Origin: Candidatus Sulfopaludibacter sp. SbA3
GTDB taxonomy: Bacteria; Pseudomonadota; Alphaproteobacteria; Caulobacterales; Hyphomonadaceae
Length of the DNA stretch: 64,000 nucleotides
Assembly: GCA_945888325.1 (NCBI GenBank)
Contig: CAMDAC010000014.1
Location: 1 to 64,000 of the forward strand
Direction of reading: 5' to 3'
A model generated the notes under the pieces. It worked only from the letters and a program-made list of their open reading frames with translations. It did not search any database and was not told the DNA's origin. The translations under genes and the position numbers were made by a program. Below, in pieces: positions 55,554 through 63,030 of the stretch; within the stretch, counting starts at the first letter, position 1; every line of letters starts with the position of its first letter.

Positions 55554-56327
55554 TCAGTCGCTCGAAAGCATCGACATCAGGATCGTGAAGATGTTGTAGA
55601 ACGAGATGAAGAAGCCTAGGGCGCCCCAGTTCGTCATCACGGCCAGCGAGCGCGCATCGCCTTCATTCTGGAAGTAGCCTTCCTTGAGGTTCTGCGTGTC
55701 GAAGGCAATCAGGATGCCCGAAACAGCCAGCACGCCGACCATGATCGCGACTTCCAGGAAGCCCGACGGCGGGAACAGCAGGCTGAGCAGGCTGACGCCG
55801 ACGAGGCCCCAGAGCGCGAACACGGCGAACACGCCGATCGGCTTGAGGTTGGTCTTCGTCATGTAGCCGAACAGGCTGAGCGCGCCGAAGGCCGACGAGG
55901 TCAGCAGGAAGGCTTTCGCCATCGTGTAGAGGGTCGGCGAGATCCCGCGGCCCGTGCGTGTTTCAACGCCCGTTCCGGCCAGCGACAGGTAAACCCAGAT
56001 CGACAGGCTGAGGCCGAGAAGGGACACAATGGTCCAGTAGACGATGCCGGTGGCCAGCGGCGACGGGCGCTTCATCAGGAAGGCCGAGCCGAGGATCAGC
56101 ACGATCGGTGCAAACTGGATGACCAGGCGCAGCGGCGAGAACAGCACGAGCTGGGTAAGCGCGGGCACCATGTTGGAGCCGACGAGGAAGGCGAGGCCGC
56201 CTGCCAGCGCGATGCCGAGGGCGAGCTTCTGGTAGACCCCCAGCATGAAGGTGCGCAGGCCCACGTTGACGGAGGTGTCGGCAGACCGTGCGTCGATCCC
56301 TCCGAAAGTCCGGTTGAAGTCATTCAT
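55554..56327 (-). CDS. Bax inhibitor-1/YccA family membrane protein
   Basis: Seven-helix BI-1/YccA protein of 257 residues. It starts MNDFNRTFGGIDARS and has FMLGVYQKLALGIALAGGLAFLVG, YWTIVSLLGLSLSIWVYLSLAGTG, TSSAFGALSLFGYMTK, FDTQNLKEGYF and a final WGALGFFISFYNIFTILM. In bacteria YccA modulates FtsH; BI-1 members leak Ca2+. ATG 56327 is used; ATG 56348 in frame would add seven residues. Up to 56703 (376 bp) no further gene is seen. Confidence 0.9.
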   Translation of the reverse strand: MNDFNRTFGGIDARSADTSVNVGLRTFMLGVYQKLALGIALAGGLAFLVGSNMVPALTQLVLFSPLRLVIQFAPIVLILGSAFLMKRPSPLATGIVYWTIVSLLGLSLSIWVYLSLAGTGVETRTGRGISPTLYTMAKAFLLTSSAFGALSLFGYMTKTNLKPIGVFAVFALWGLVGVSLLSLLFPPSGFLEVAIMVGVLAVSGILIAFDTQNLKEGYFQNEGDARSLAVMTNWGALGFFISFYNIFTILMSMLSSD

Positions 56328-56501
56328 CGGTTGTTGAACCCTTTCCATGATCGCGGACGCCCAGCGGGCGCCGTTTGGACAACATATGGGGGCACTCGGT
56401 GCTGGGTGCAACAGAATCTGTAGTGGACGAGCCTCAGGTTTTGCATCTCCAGGTTCCCGGCGTGCTGGAGATTTCACCCGTTTCGCGAAGGCTGATCTTG
56501 G

Positions 56502-56516
56502 TTAATATTTGATTAC
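56502..56516. promoter_or_regulatory. CtrA-box-like site between yccA-type gene and DUF2853 gene
   Basis: TTAA-N7-TTAC in an unusually AT-rich part of the 376-bp divergent intergenic region, about 190 bp from each start. Seven of eight consensus positions match. The rest of the gap shows no coding sequence. Confidence 0.35.
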
Positions 56517-56703
56517 CCAAACATAGGTCTGGCGAGTTCAAATACTTGTATGGACGGGCCGAATGGCCGCCGAGTGGCTGCAAATGCCGGATCCAGTGAA
56601 CAGCTAGTCACTGTTGACTTGGAAAGGCCGGACCATAAACTCCCGCGCAACTGCGACTTCTACCGTTCGCAGTAAAACAAGCCACGACTTAAAGGGGAAG
56701 AGC

Positions 56704-57036
56704 ATGGCTGATGCGTCGGCGTATGCCGAAAACATCGAGAAATATGCAAAAGGGTATAACAAGGCAGCCGCTGAAAAGATCGTAGGGCATTTGGGGATTG
56801 CCCTGCGTAACAAGGACAGCCGGGTCGTCGCCTGCAGTGATGACGGCGAGCTCGACCGGATCCGCGATAAATGGTGCCGAACGAAGCTCGGCCTCGCGCT
56901 CAATCAGAAAGAGCTCGACGCCGGCATCGCGAAAATCTGCGACCAGATGAAAGCCGAAGGCGGCCAGAAGTGCCGCGTCGCCTTCTACTATCTGCTCGCC
57001 GAGCATTTCGGCAGGCTGGACCATCTTGCCAGCTGA
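56704..57036 (+). CDS. DUF2853 family protein
   Basis: A 110-residue helical protein of the DUF2853 family: YAENIEKYAKGYNKAAAEKIVGHLGIAL, VACSDDGELDRIRDKWCRTKLGL, and a C-terminal KCRVAFYYLLAEHFGRLD. Small, soluble, function unknown. AAAGGGGAAGAG gives a strong ribosome site before ATG 56704. It is monocistronic, closed by a terminator 24 bp after the stop. Confidence 0.85.
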   Translation: MADASAYAENIEKYAKGYNKAAAEKIVGHLGIALRNKDSRVVACSDDGELDRIRDKWCRTKLGLALNQKELDAGIAKICDQMKAEGGQKCRVAFYYLLAEHFGRLDHLAS

Positions 57037-57060
57037 TCACGTCTGAAGCGACGAACCCAA

Positions 57061-57091
57061 AACCCGGCCCGGAACGGCCGGGTTTTCTTTT
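57061..57091 (+). terminator. Rho-independent terminator after the DUF2853 gene
   Basis: Nine-bp stem AACCCGGCC / GGCCGGGTT, 6-nt loop, then TTCTTTT. The next gene starts 28 bp later. Confidence 0.93.
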
Positions 57092-57118
57092 GCGCGCCGG
57101 CGTGAAAAAACCTCTCCC

Positions 57119-57682
57119 ATGCTTCGCCTCTTCGCCGCCCTGCCCGTTCCGCCGGAAATTTCCCGGCCGCTTCGCAAACTCCAGAAGGACCTTGCCGGCG
57201 CCCGTTGGCGGCCGGAGGAGCACTTCCACGTCACGCTCTGCTTCTTCGGCGAGCTGCGCCACACCCAGGCGCGCGACCTTGACGAACTCCTCGGTGAAAT
57301 CGAAGCGCCCGCCCCCACGCTCAGCCTGGAAGGCGCGGGCTGGTTCGGCCGCCGCGAGCCCACCGCCGTATGGGCCCGCGTGCGCGAGAGCGACGAGCTG
57401 CGCGGCCTCGCCTCGGCCTGCGAGCGCGCCGCCCGCCGCCTGTCGATCCCGCTGGAACGCAAACCCTTCACGCCGCACGTGACGCTCGCCTACTGCCACG
57501 CCACGCCGCTCGAGGATGCCCGCGCCTGGACCGAGCGCCATCAGGCCTACAGCAGCGAGCCCTGGCAGGCCGGCGCCTTCCATCTCTATTCCAGCCAGAA
57601 GCGCGACGGCGGCCCCTCGCGCTACATCGCCGAAGCCGACTACCCTCTGTCGGGCTTCACTGCGCCTGAAGGAATGTATTGA
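57119..57682 (+). CDS. thpR: RNA 2',3'-cyclic phosphodiesterase
   Basis: ThpR/LigT-type 2H phosphoesterase of 187 residues, opening 2',3'-cyclic phosphates on RNA ends. The two HxTx motifs are FHVTLCFFGEL (about residue 37) and PHVTLAYC (about 120); LRLFAALPVPPEI is the standard N-terminus. AAAAAACCTC precedes the ATG with no strong ribosome site. Its last 26 bases overlap the convergent DUF6445 gene. Confidence 0.92.
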   Translation: MLRLFAALPVPPEISRPLRKLQKDLAGARWRPEEHFHVTLCFFGELRHTQARDLDELLGEIEAPAPTLSLEGAGWFGRREPTAVWARVRESDELRGLASACERAARRLSIPLERKPFTPHVTLAYCHATPLEDARAWTERHQAYSSEPWQAGAFHLYSSQKRDGGPSRYIAEADYPLSGFTAPEGMY

Positions 57683-58337
57683 CCGTCAGCCGCCCGGCAC
57701 GCGGATCGGCCGGCAAGGGATGGCCCGCCGGGACCAGCCCGGTATGCAGCGTCCAGCCCCGGTAGATGACCAGCCGGTTGAACGCCGCCTCGACCCGGTA
57801 GGTCTGCTCGAACAGCGCCGTGTCGCCGCGCATGTAACCCGGCTCCGGGTCGCCGCGCTGGGCAAGCTCTGCTTCCAGCATGCCGGAATAGTCTTCCATC
57901 CGCGACGGGCTCACCGTTTCGAACCCGGTGCTGCGGTGCCGGTAGAAACCCGTGCCGCCCGCCTCCGGACCGCACAGGTAATGCAGCACCGCGATCCGCC
58001 CGGGATCGGCCGCATCGAAATGCGGCAAACGCTGCGTCAGGCCGAGAGACTCCGGCGGCGTCGTCACCAGCGAGAAATTGCACTCCAGCAGGTTCGCGCC
58101 ATCGCGCAGCCCGAACACGTCCGCCAGCAACCGCTGCAGAAGGTCCATCCGCTCGGCGAGATACTTGCCGGCCAGCGGCGCGCGCACGCCCGGATAGTGC
58201 GGCCCCAATGGCGAGAAGGCGCGCGAGGCGGCGTCCTCGACCAGCGCAACCGGATTGGAGCTGAAGCCATCAATGACGACAATCGGCTCACCTTCGTGAC
58301 CGATGCGGCCGATCGTCGGTGACGGCGCAATTAGCAT
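57657..58337 (-). CDS. DUF6445 family protein, 2-oxoglutarate/Fe(II) oxygenase-like
   Basis: A 226-residue protein resembling DUF6445. It carries an HxD...H...R arrangement (His106-x-Asp108, His198 in WTLHTG, then Arg in AGRLTVNTF) as in double-stranded beta-helix Fe(II)/2-oxoglutarate oxygenases. VVIDGFSSNPVALVEDA and GGTGFYRHRSTGFE are typical of these hydroxylase-like proteins. The likely start is ATG 58337 with GCAGGG upstream; ATG 58367 is in frame. The substrate is unknown; related genes are often near TonB receptors, not seen here. Confidence 0.7.
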   Translation of the reverse strand: MLIAPSPTIGRIGHEGEPIVVIDGFSSNPVALVEDAASRAFSPLGPHYPGVRAPLAGKYLAERMDLLQRLLADVFGLRDGANLLECNFSLVTTPPESLGLTQRLPHFDAADPGRIAVLHYLCGPEAGGTGFYRHRSTGFETVSPSRMEDYSGMLEAELAQRGDPEPGYMRGDTALFEQTYRVEAAFNRLVIYRGWTLHTGLVPAGHPLPADPRAGRLTVNTFLQAQ

Positions 58338-58414
58338 GCGGATGGCCCTGCCCTTCACCGCGAACATCCAACGGACGCAGAAAGCGATCAACCGCCAAAC
58401 TCAGTTGCGCCGGC

Positions 58415-59497
58415 TCAGACCGGCACGCGCGTACGCCGTACGATGCGCCGCGGCTTCGTCGGATAGGGGTTGCCATCATTCGACAGCAGCACGGCCAGCC
58501 AGCGGGTTGTCTTGAACTCGGCCAGGAACGCCATCGCCGCCACCGTCAGCGGCGTCGAGAGGAACGCCCCCGTCGCGCCGAGCAGCACGCCCCAGAAGGC
58601 GAGCGACAGGAGCACCACTACCGGGTCCAGGTTCAGCCCCACACCCTGCATACGCGGCTGGATGATGTTGCCGACGACAAAGCCGATCACCATCAGCGAC
58701 GAGAGCAGGATCAGCGGCCGGCCAAACCCTTCGAAGACCATCACGCTGAACAGCGCCGGTACGAAGATCGAGACCACCCCGCCGACGATCGGTACATAGC
58801 TCGCCACGAAGATCAGGAAGGCCCAGAAGATCGGTTGAGGCAATCCGATCAGCGCCATCACCGCCCAGGACGCCACCGCGATCATCAGCCCGGTCGTCGT
58901 CTGTACACTGACATACCCGGTCACCGCCTTCTGGATGCGCGCAATGATTTGGTCAACATCCAGCGCGCCTTCGCCCGTCGGCTTCAGGATCGTGAGCTTT
59001 GCCGAAAAGCTGCGCTGGGAGAACAGAAGGAAACCCAGATAGATCAGCACGAACGCGGCCGCCGACAGCCCCCCCTGCAGCCAGGAGACCACTGCGCCGG
59101 CGACTTCCGGGGTCTGCACCGAATCCATCAGGCTCTCGAAGCTCGGTGTCGCGCGAACCCCGAGCAGGTCGCCCGCAGCCCGCAACACCGCGTTCAGCTT
59201 GGCATTATAGTTCCCACCTCCGGCGATCAGGCCTGTCAGATTGTCGATCAGGAAAAGTGTCAGCACGACAAATGCCACCGCGATGATCAGCACCGAGATG
59301 CCGGTCCACAGCGCCAGCGGCACTTTCGGCACCCAGCGGTGCAGCGTGCCCGCCATGTCCGCCACCATCACCAGCAGGAACACCGCTAGCAGCAACGGCG
59401 TGATGATCCCTTGCAGCAGGTAGACCGCTGCGCCGGACAGGAGCACCGCGATCAGCACCGTCGCGCGCGTATTCGAATTGCCGGAAAAGCCGTTCAT
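58415..59497 (-). CDS. AI-2E family transporter (second copy)
   Basis: AI-2E/UPF0118 permease of 360 residues with about eight helices. Landmarks are ASYVPIVGGVVSIFVPALFS and NIIQPRMQGVGLNLDPVVVL near residues 250-300, and a final FLSTPLTVAAMAFL. It is a paralogue of the gene at 4665-5774; here PIVGG replaces PTVGS. ATG 59497 fits the family; a 42-residue upstream extension in frame is not credible. The C-terminal tail is Arg/Pro-rich. Substrate unknown. Confidence 0.87.
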   Translation of the reverse strand: MNGFSGNSNTRATVLIAVLLSGAAVYLLQGIITPLLLAVFLLVMVADMAGTLHRWVPKVPLALWTGISVLIIAVAFVVLTLFLIDNLTGLIAGGGNYNAKLNAVLRAAGDLLGVRATPSFESLMDSVQTPEVAGAVVSWLQGGLSAAAFVLIYLGFLLFSQRSFSAKLTILKPTGEGALDVDQIIARIQKAVTGYVSVQTTTGLMIAVASWAVMALIGLPQPIFWAFLIFVASYVPIVGGVVSIFVPALFSVMVFEGFGRPLILLSSLMVIGFVVGNIIQPRMQGVGLNLDPVVVLLSLAFWGVLLGATGAFLSTPLTVAAMAFLAEFKTTRWLAVLLSNDGNPYPTKPRRIVRRTRVPV

Positions 59498-59682
59498 GGA
59501 TGACCGATGGACCTGAGTGGAAACGCTGCAACGCCTGAAACAGGGCGCTGCCCGCGGGTGAGCGAGACCCGTATGCGCTTTTCCCGGCGGATATAAACGC
59601 GCGAGACCGGCAATTGGTTGCAATCGGGAAGGCGCGGGGTCAACGTGACCGGGGCGTCCCGCCCCTCCTTAAAGGAACCGAC

Positions 59683-59940
59683 ATGCGATCCCTGAAAACC
59701 CTCGCCCCTCTCCTCCTCGGCGCCTTCGCCCTCGCGGCCTGCGGCGGCAGCGCCGAAAAGCAGGGCGAAGAGATGGACTCGGCCATCGAGGAAACCGTCA
59801 CCGGCGAAATCGACACCGATGACGGCCTGCTCGAGAATACCGGCGAAGCGATCGACCAAGTCACCGGCAACGAAAACACCGACCCTATCGACGCCGTCGG
59901 CGACGCTGTGGAAGAAGCCACCGAAGACGCCCCGGAGTAA
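59683..59940 (+). CDS. Small acidic lipoprotein
   Basis: An 85-residue lipoprotein: signal peptide MRSLKTLAPLLLGAFALAAC with lipobox LAAC (Cys20), then a 65-residue strongly acidic body rich in Glu, Asp and Thr with almost no basic residues (EEMDSAIEETVTGEIDTDDG). It is probably disordered and may bind cations or simply act as a spacer. AAAGGA precedes ATG 59683. No family recognised. A long hairpin follows. Confidence 0.75.
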   Translation: MRSLKTLAPLLLGAFALAACGGSAEKQGEEMDSAIEETVTGEIDTDDGLLENTGEAIDQVTGNENTDPIDAVGDAVEEATEDAPE

Positions 59941-59958
59941 GCGCCCTCAGCGCATTAC

Positions 59959-60024
59959 AAGACCCTCACCTGCCGCCGCCTTCGGGGATGGCAGGTGTGG
60001 GTCTTGATTCCGGGGGTTTTTTTT
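59959..60024 (+). terminator. Long terminator-like hairpin after the acidic lipoprotein gene
   Basis: Sixteen-position stem (one T-T mismatch) AAGACCCTCACCTGCC / GGCAGGTGTGGGTCTT with a 15-nt loop; eight T follow 11 nt later after CCGGGGG. The distance of the T-run from the stem is unusual for a simple terminator. Confidence 0.7.
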
Positions 60025-60256
60025 AGATCCGTGGGCGGAGGTGTTGCGCAAGGTTCGGGGGGCGGTTTTCATAGCGGTTTGACGGGGATGGGTTTTATGT
60101 CTCCGCAGCCCTGTTTTCTGTAGGCGCAAGTGCTCTCTTTGCCTCGTCAGGAGGCCTCATCCTGTCTCAGGCTTTGTATTGCGCGTGTCGGATCTTTCTC
60201 ATTGATTCTCATTTTTTATCACTTCGTATCGGTTCTTTCTCGCCTCTCTCTGAGGT

Positions 60257-60287
60257 GTCGGATTTCGGCCTTTGGCCTCTATCCGAC
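60257..60287. other. Two-step hairpin
   Basis: GTCGGAT / ATCCGAC (7 bp) enclosing GGCC / GGCC (4 bp) with a symmetric TTC-TCT internal loop and a TTT apex. No T-run follows. Confidence 0.5.
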
Positions 60288-60473
60288 CTACGGTTTGGCG
60301 GTGTGCGGGTGTGAGGCTGAGTATAACCCGGCCCGGAGGGGTGTGGCGCAGGTTTTCCGGAGAAATCTCTCAGGCACCCGGGCCTTCTGCGGATTTTGTT
60401 GTCTGAGGGGCCGGATCTTGTTGCACAAGCGGGGGCGTCCGCTTTGCCTCGCCTCACCCCGCCTGCGCCGCCG

Positions 60474-60544
60474 CCCGTATCAAGTTGAGGTTGGGGCAGC
60501 AGCCCTGAGCAGGGTCCATGTGAGGCCCAAAGGGCCGATACGGG
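60474..60544. other. Multi-stem structure closed by CCCGTATC / GATACGGG
   Basis: An 8-bp perfect closing stem encloses hairpins CCCT-GAGC-AGGG (60503-60514) and GGCCC-AAA-GGGCC (60524-60536). This would fold as a junction RNA on either strand. It lies 14 bp downstream of the tRNA-Leu 3' end. Confidence 0.5.
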
Positions 60545-60557
60545 ATCAAATAAAAAG

Positions 60558-60641
60558 TGGTGCCCCTGGCCGGACTTGAACCAGCACTCCTTGCGGAAGC
60601 GGATTTTGAATCCGCCGCGTCTACCATTTCACCACAGGGGC
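60558..60641 (-). tRNA. tRNA-Leu (CAA)
   Basis: On the minus strand the acceptor stem is GCCCCTG / CAGGGGC with encoded ACCA. The anticodon stem-loop is GCGGA-TTCAAAA-TCCGC (anticodon CAA, genomic 60606-60608). A long variable arm TCCGCAAGGAGT is typical of a class II tRNA, and the T arm is GCTGG-TTCAAGT-CCGGC. A CTTTTTATTT tail follows the CCA. It decodes UUG. Confidence 0.95.
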
Positions 60642-60751
60642 CTGTTGCAGAGCCCGGTTCCTGCCGCAGGGGGGCTGCCCCTGTCAATTGCCGGATGGCG
60701 GGTGACGCTCCGCCGCATTGCGGGCCGGGCCCTCGCCGGCACAATGGCGTC

Positions 60752-61279
60752 ATGACATCGTTGACCAACCTGCTCACCGGCTGGCGCTGGCCGGTCCTCG
60801 CGCTCACGGCTTCGGCCCTGATCCTCGCGGCGGCGCATGCGTTCGAGACGTTCGGCGGCCTGCCGCCCTGCCCGCTCTGCCTGCGCCAGCGGGAAGTCTA
60901 CTGGGCGCTGATCTTCATGACCGCCACGGGCCTGGCCATCTGGCGCTTCGTGCCGAAACGCCGCTTCCTCGTCGCGCTGAACGTGCTGATCGGCCTCGTA
61001 TTCGGCGTCGGCGTGGTGGTCGCGGCTTATCATGCGGGCGTCGAGTGGCAGATTTTCCCGCCGCCGACGGGGTGCTCGGCGGGCGGGGTCAATCCGCTGG
61101 ACGTGGGCGACCTTTCCGGCGGCCTCGACCAGCCGATGAAGATTGCCGCGTGCAACGCCGCGCCCTTCCATTTCATCGGCCTGTCGATGGCCGGCTGGAA
61201 CGGCGTGATCTCGTTCATTCTTTCGGGCGCAAGTTTCGGTGCCGCCTCGCTCACCTTCCGCAGCTTTCAGGTGAAGTAG
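60752..61279 (+). CDS. dsbB: Disulfide bond formation protein B
   Basis: DsbB-type inner-membrane quinone oxidoreductase of 175 residues that reoxidises DsbA. Four helices are seen. The first periplasmic Cys pair is PPCPLC (Cys40, Cys43); the second pair is in PTGCSAGG and IAACNAAPF, matching the DsbB two-pair layout. The quinone-site Arg follows in CLRQREVYWAL. ATG 60752 is used; frames reaching back into the tRNA are excluded. Its last 13 bases overlap the convergent DUF3429 gene. Confidence 0.9.
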   Translation: MTSLTNLLTGWRWPVLALTASALILAAAHAFETFGGLPPCPLCLRQREVYWALIFMTATGLAIWRFVPKRRFLVALNVLIGLVFGVGVVVAAYHAGVEWQIFPPPTGCSAGGVNPLDVGDLSGGLDQPMKIAACNAAPFHFIGLSMAGWNGVISFILSGASFGAASLTFRSFQVK

Positions 61280-61722
61280 ACCGCGCCACCCGCCAGCAGC
61301 GCTGCGGCCGCGCCGAACGTGCCGACCGCCCTGAGCCGCCGCATCCAGGCCGGCAGGGCCGCCGCGCCGGTATCCCACACCCCGTGCAGCAGATGCGCCC
61401 CGGCGGCGGCCGCAAACACCTTCCAGTCCAGCGCGCCCAGCACGCCGTAGAGCACCAGCCCCCAGCCGGCGAGTGATCCGAGTACGGACAGTCCCAGCAC
61501 CGGCCAGCGCGGGGCCTCGTTGGCCGCAATTTCCGCGCCCCAGCGCAGACCGCCGACAAAGGACAGGATCACCGCGCCGTAGACCAGCAGCGTCAGCCCC
61601 GCCTGCGCCTGCAGTACGGGATCGGCCTCAGCCGCCCACATCACGCCCGCGCCCGCCGCGAACGGCGCGATGCCCGCCAGCGTCAGCGCCAACGGGGCGC
61701 CCGGAATACCGAACAATTTCAT
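61267..61722 (-). CDS. DUF3429 family membrane protein
   Basis: A 151-residue membrane protein with four or five helices (LALTLAGIAPFAAGAGVMWAA, QAGLTLLVYGAVILSFVGGLRWG, LGLSVLGSLAGWGLVLYGVLG, a final AAALLAGGAVYF). YGAVILSFVGGLRWG is the DUF3429 hallmark. Function unknown. It starts 3 bp after the acyl-CoA dehydrogenase stop on the same strand, so it is probably in one unit with it. Confidence 0.83.
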   Translation of the reverse strand: MKLFGIPGAPLALTLAGIAPFAAGAGVMWAAEADPVLQAQAGLTLLVYGAVILSFVGGLRWGAEIAANEAPRWPVLGLSVLGSLAGWGLVLYGVLGALDWKVFAAAAGAHLLHGVWDTGAAALPAWMRRLRAVGTFGAAAALLAGGAVYFT

Positions 61723-61725
61723 GGC

Positions 61726-62889
61726 CTAGAGCCCCAGTACCTTGCGGGCGATGATGTTCTTCTGGATCTCATTCGTGCCGCCATAGATCGATTGCGCGCG
61801 TCCGCCGAAATAGCCCGCCACATCCCGCGGCGCGCTGCCGGCGGACGGCGCGCGGTGTCCCACGAAGGCCCCCGCTGCGTCGAGGAACAATTCTGTGATC
61901 GCCTGGTGTGTCTCTGTCGCGAGGATCTTTACCGTCGAGGACGCGTCCCCTACCGAGCCGCCGGAGACCTGCGCTGACAATATCCGGAACACCGTCATCT
62001 CGAGTCCGTCCACGGCGATCTCCGCCTGCGTCAGCCGCCTGGCAAATCCGGCATCATCGATCAGCCGCTCGTTCGCGCCTTCCGGCATCGCCGAGGCGAG
62101 CGCCCGCACGTGCCGCAGCATCGCCCGCTTGCCGCCGATGCGCGCATAGGAGGTGCGCTCGAACCCGAGCAGGTATTGCGAATAGGTCCAGCCCTTGCCT
62201 TCCTCGCCGATCCGGTAAGCCTCGGGGACGAGCACCTCGTCGAACAACACTTCGTTGAGCGCGTGCGCCCCGTCGATGGAAATTATCGCTTTCACGGTCA
62301 CGCCAGGCGCGTCCAGCGGGCAGCAGATGAAGCTGATGCCTTCCTGCTTCTTTTCGCCCCGGCTCGTCCGGGCAAGGAGGAATATCCAGTCGGCATGCTG
62401 CGCGGCGGACGTCCAGATCTTGTGGCCGTTGAGCGTGTAGACGCCGTCCTTCAGCACGGCGGAGAACTCGAGGCTCGCGAGGTCTGATCCGGCGCCCGGC
62501 TCCGAATAGCCCTGCGCCCAGCCGACCGATCCGTCGCGGATGCCCGGTAGCCATTGTTCCTTCTGGGCCTTCGACCCGAACGTGTAGAGCACCGGCCCGA
62601 CATAGATCACGCCCATCGGCGTCACCGTCGGCACACCGGCGCGCTCGAGCTCCTCGTCGAACACGTATTGTTCCTCAAGGCCCCAGCCCGGCCCGCCATA
62701 TTCCTTCGGCCAGGCGGTCGCGAGCCAGCCCTTCGCGCCGAGCGCCATTTCCGAGCGGCGCACATCCGCCGTCGTCAGCGGCGTGCCGGCCTTATATTTC
62801 GCGATGATCTCCTTCGGGAATTCCGTCTCGAACCAGCTGCGCACATGGGCGCGGAACGTCTCGGTCTCGGGCGCAAATTTCAGATGCAT
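61726..62889 (-). CDS. Acyl-CoA dehydrogenase
   Basis: FAD-dependent acyl-CoA dehydrogenase of 387 residues. Landmarks are KGWLATAWPKEYGGPGWG, the FAD/substrate block YSEPGAGSDLAS, YTLNGHKIWTSAAQHADW, and the C-terminal QSIYGGTNEIQKNIIARKVL. The family's active-site Glu is not identified with certainty. ATG 62889 has GAGGAGCC upstream; the extension to 62976 is unlikely. It resembles FadE-type enzymes of sterol or branched-acyl oxidation. It forms a short unit with the DUF3429 gene. Confidence 0.92.
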   Translation of the reverse strand: MHLKFAPETETFRAHVRSWFETEFPKEIIAKYKAGTPLTTADVRRSEMALGAKGWLATAWPKEYGGPGWGLEEQYVFDEELERAGVPTVTPMGVIYVGPVLYTFGSKAQKEQWLPGIRDGSVGWAQGYSEPGAGSDLASLEFSAVLKDGVYTLNGHKIWTSAAQHADWIFLLARTSRGEKKQEGISFICCPLDAPGVTVKAIISIDGAHALNEVLFDEVLVPEAYRIGEEGKGWTYSQYLLGFERTSYARIGGKRAMLRHVRALASAMPEGANERLIDDAGFARRLTQAEIAVDGLEMTVFRILSAQVSGGSVGDASSTVKILATETHQAITELFLDAAGAFVGHRAPSAGSAPRDVAGYFGGRAQSIYGGTNEIQKNIIARKVLGL

Positions 62890-62978
62890 GGGATGGCTCC
62901 TCGGATCGCCCGAACCGTATGCGCAAGGCGTCTTGAGGCAAGGGGTCACGCGGGGAAAAGGCCCCCCGTACCCCAAAA

Positions 62979-63010
62979 CAAAAAAGCCCTCCCCGTTTCC
63001 GGGAAGGGCT
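62979..63010 (-). terminator. Terminator of the downstream-reading DUF885 gene
   Basis: On the minus strand AGCCCTTCCC / GGGGAGGGCT (one mismatch) around a short GGAAAC loop, followed by TTTTTGTTTT. It starts about 20 bp after the stop of the gene at 63031. Confidence 0.9.
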
Positions 63011-63030
63011 CTATTTGACAGGCGAGTGAC

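Larger units (their letters stand above)
60025..60557. other. T-rich, hairpin-rich non-coding region next to tRNA-Leu
   Basis: Over 500 bp without a credible gene. The plus strand is unusually T-rich (60180-60245) compared with all neighbours. It contains several inverted repeats: 60257-60287, 60329-60385, 60427-60444 and a multi-stem unit at 60474-60544. A frame open from 60130 to 60579 has Cys/Arg-rich, non-protein-like composition. Candidates are an unannotated structured RNA or a decayed element; not decided. Confidence 0.55.

Noticed and set aside
60130-60579. 149-codon plus-strand frame
   Set aside because: No ribosome site, Cys/Arg/Leu-rich composition, crosses hairpins and runs into the tRNA gene.
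60558-60641. tRNA-Leu as an attachment site of an integrated element
   Set aside because: No integrase gene and no repeat of the tRNA 3' end noticed within the window; kept only as one hypothesis for the odd neighbouring DNA.
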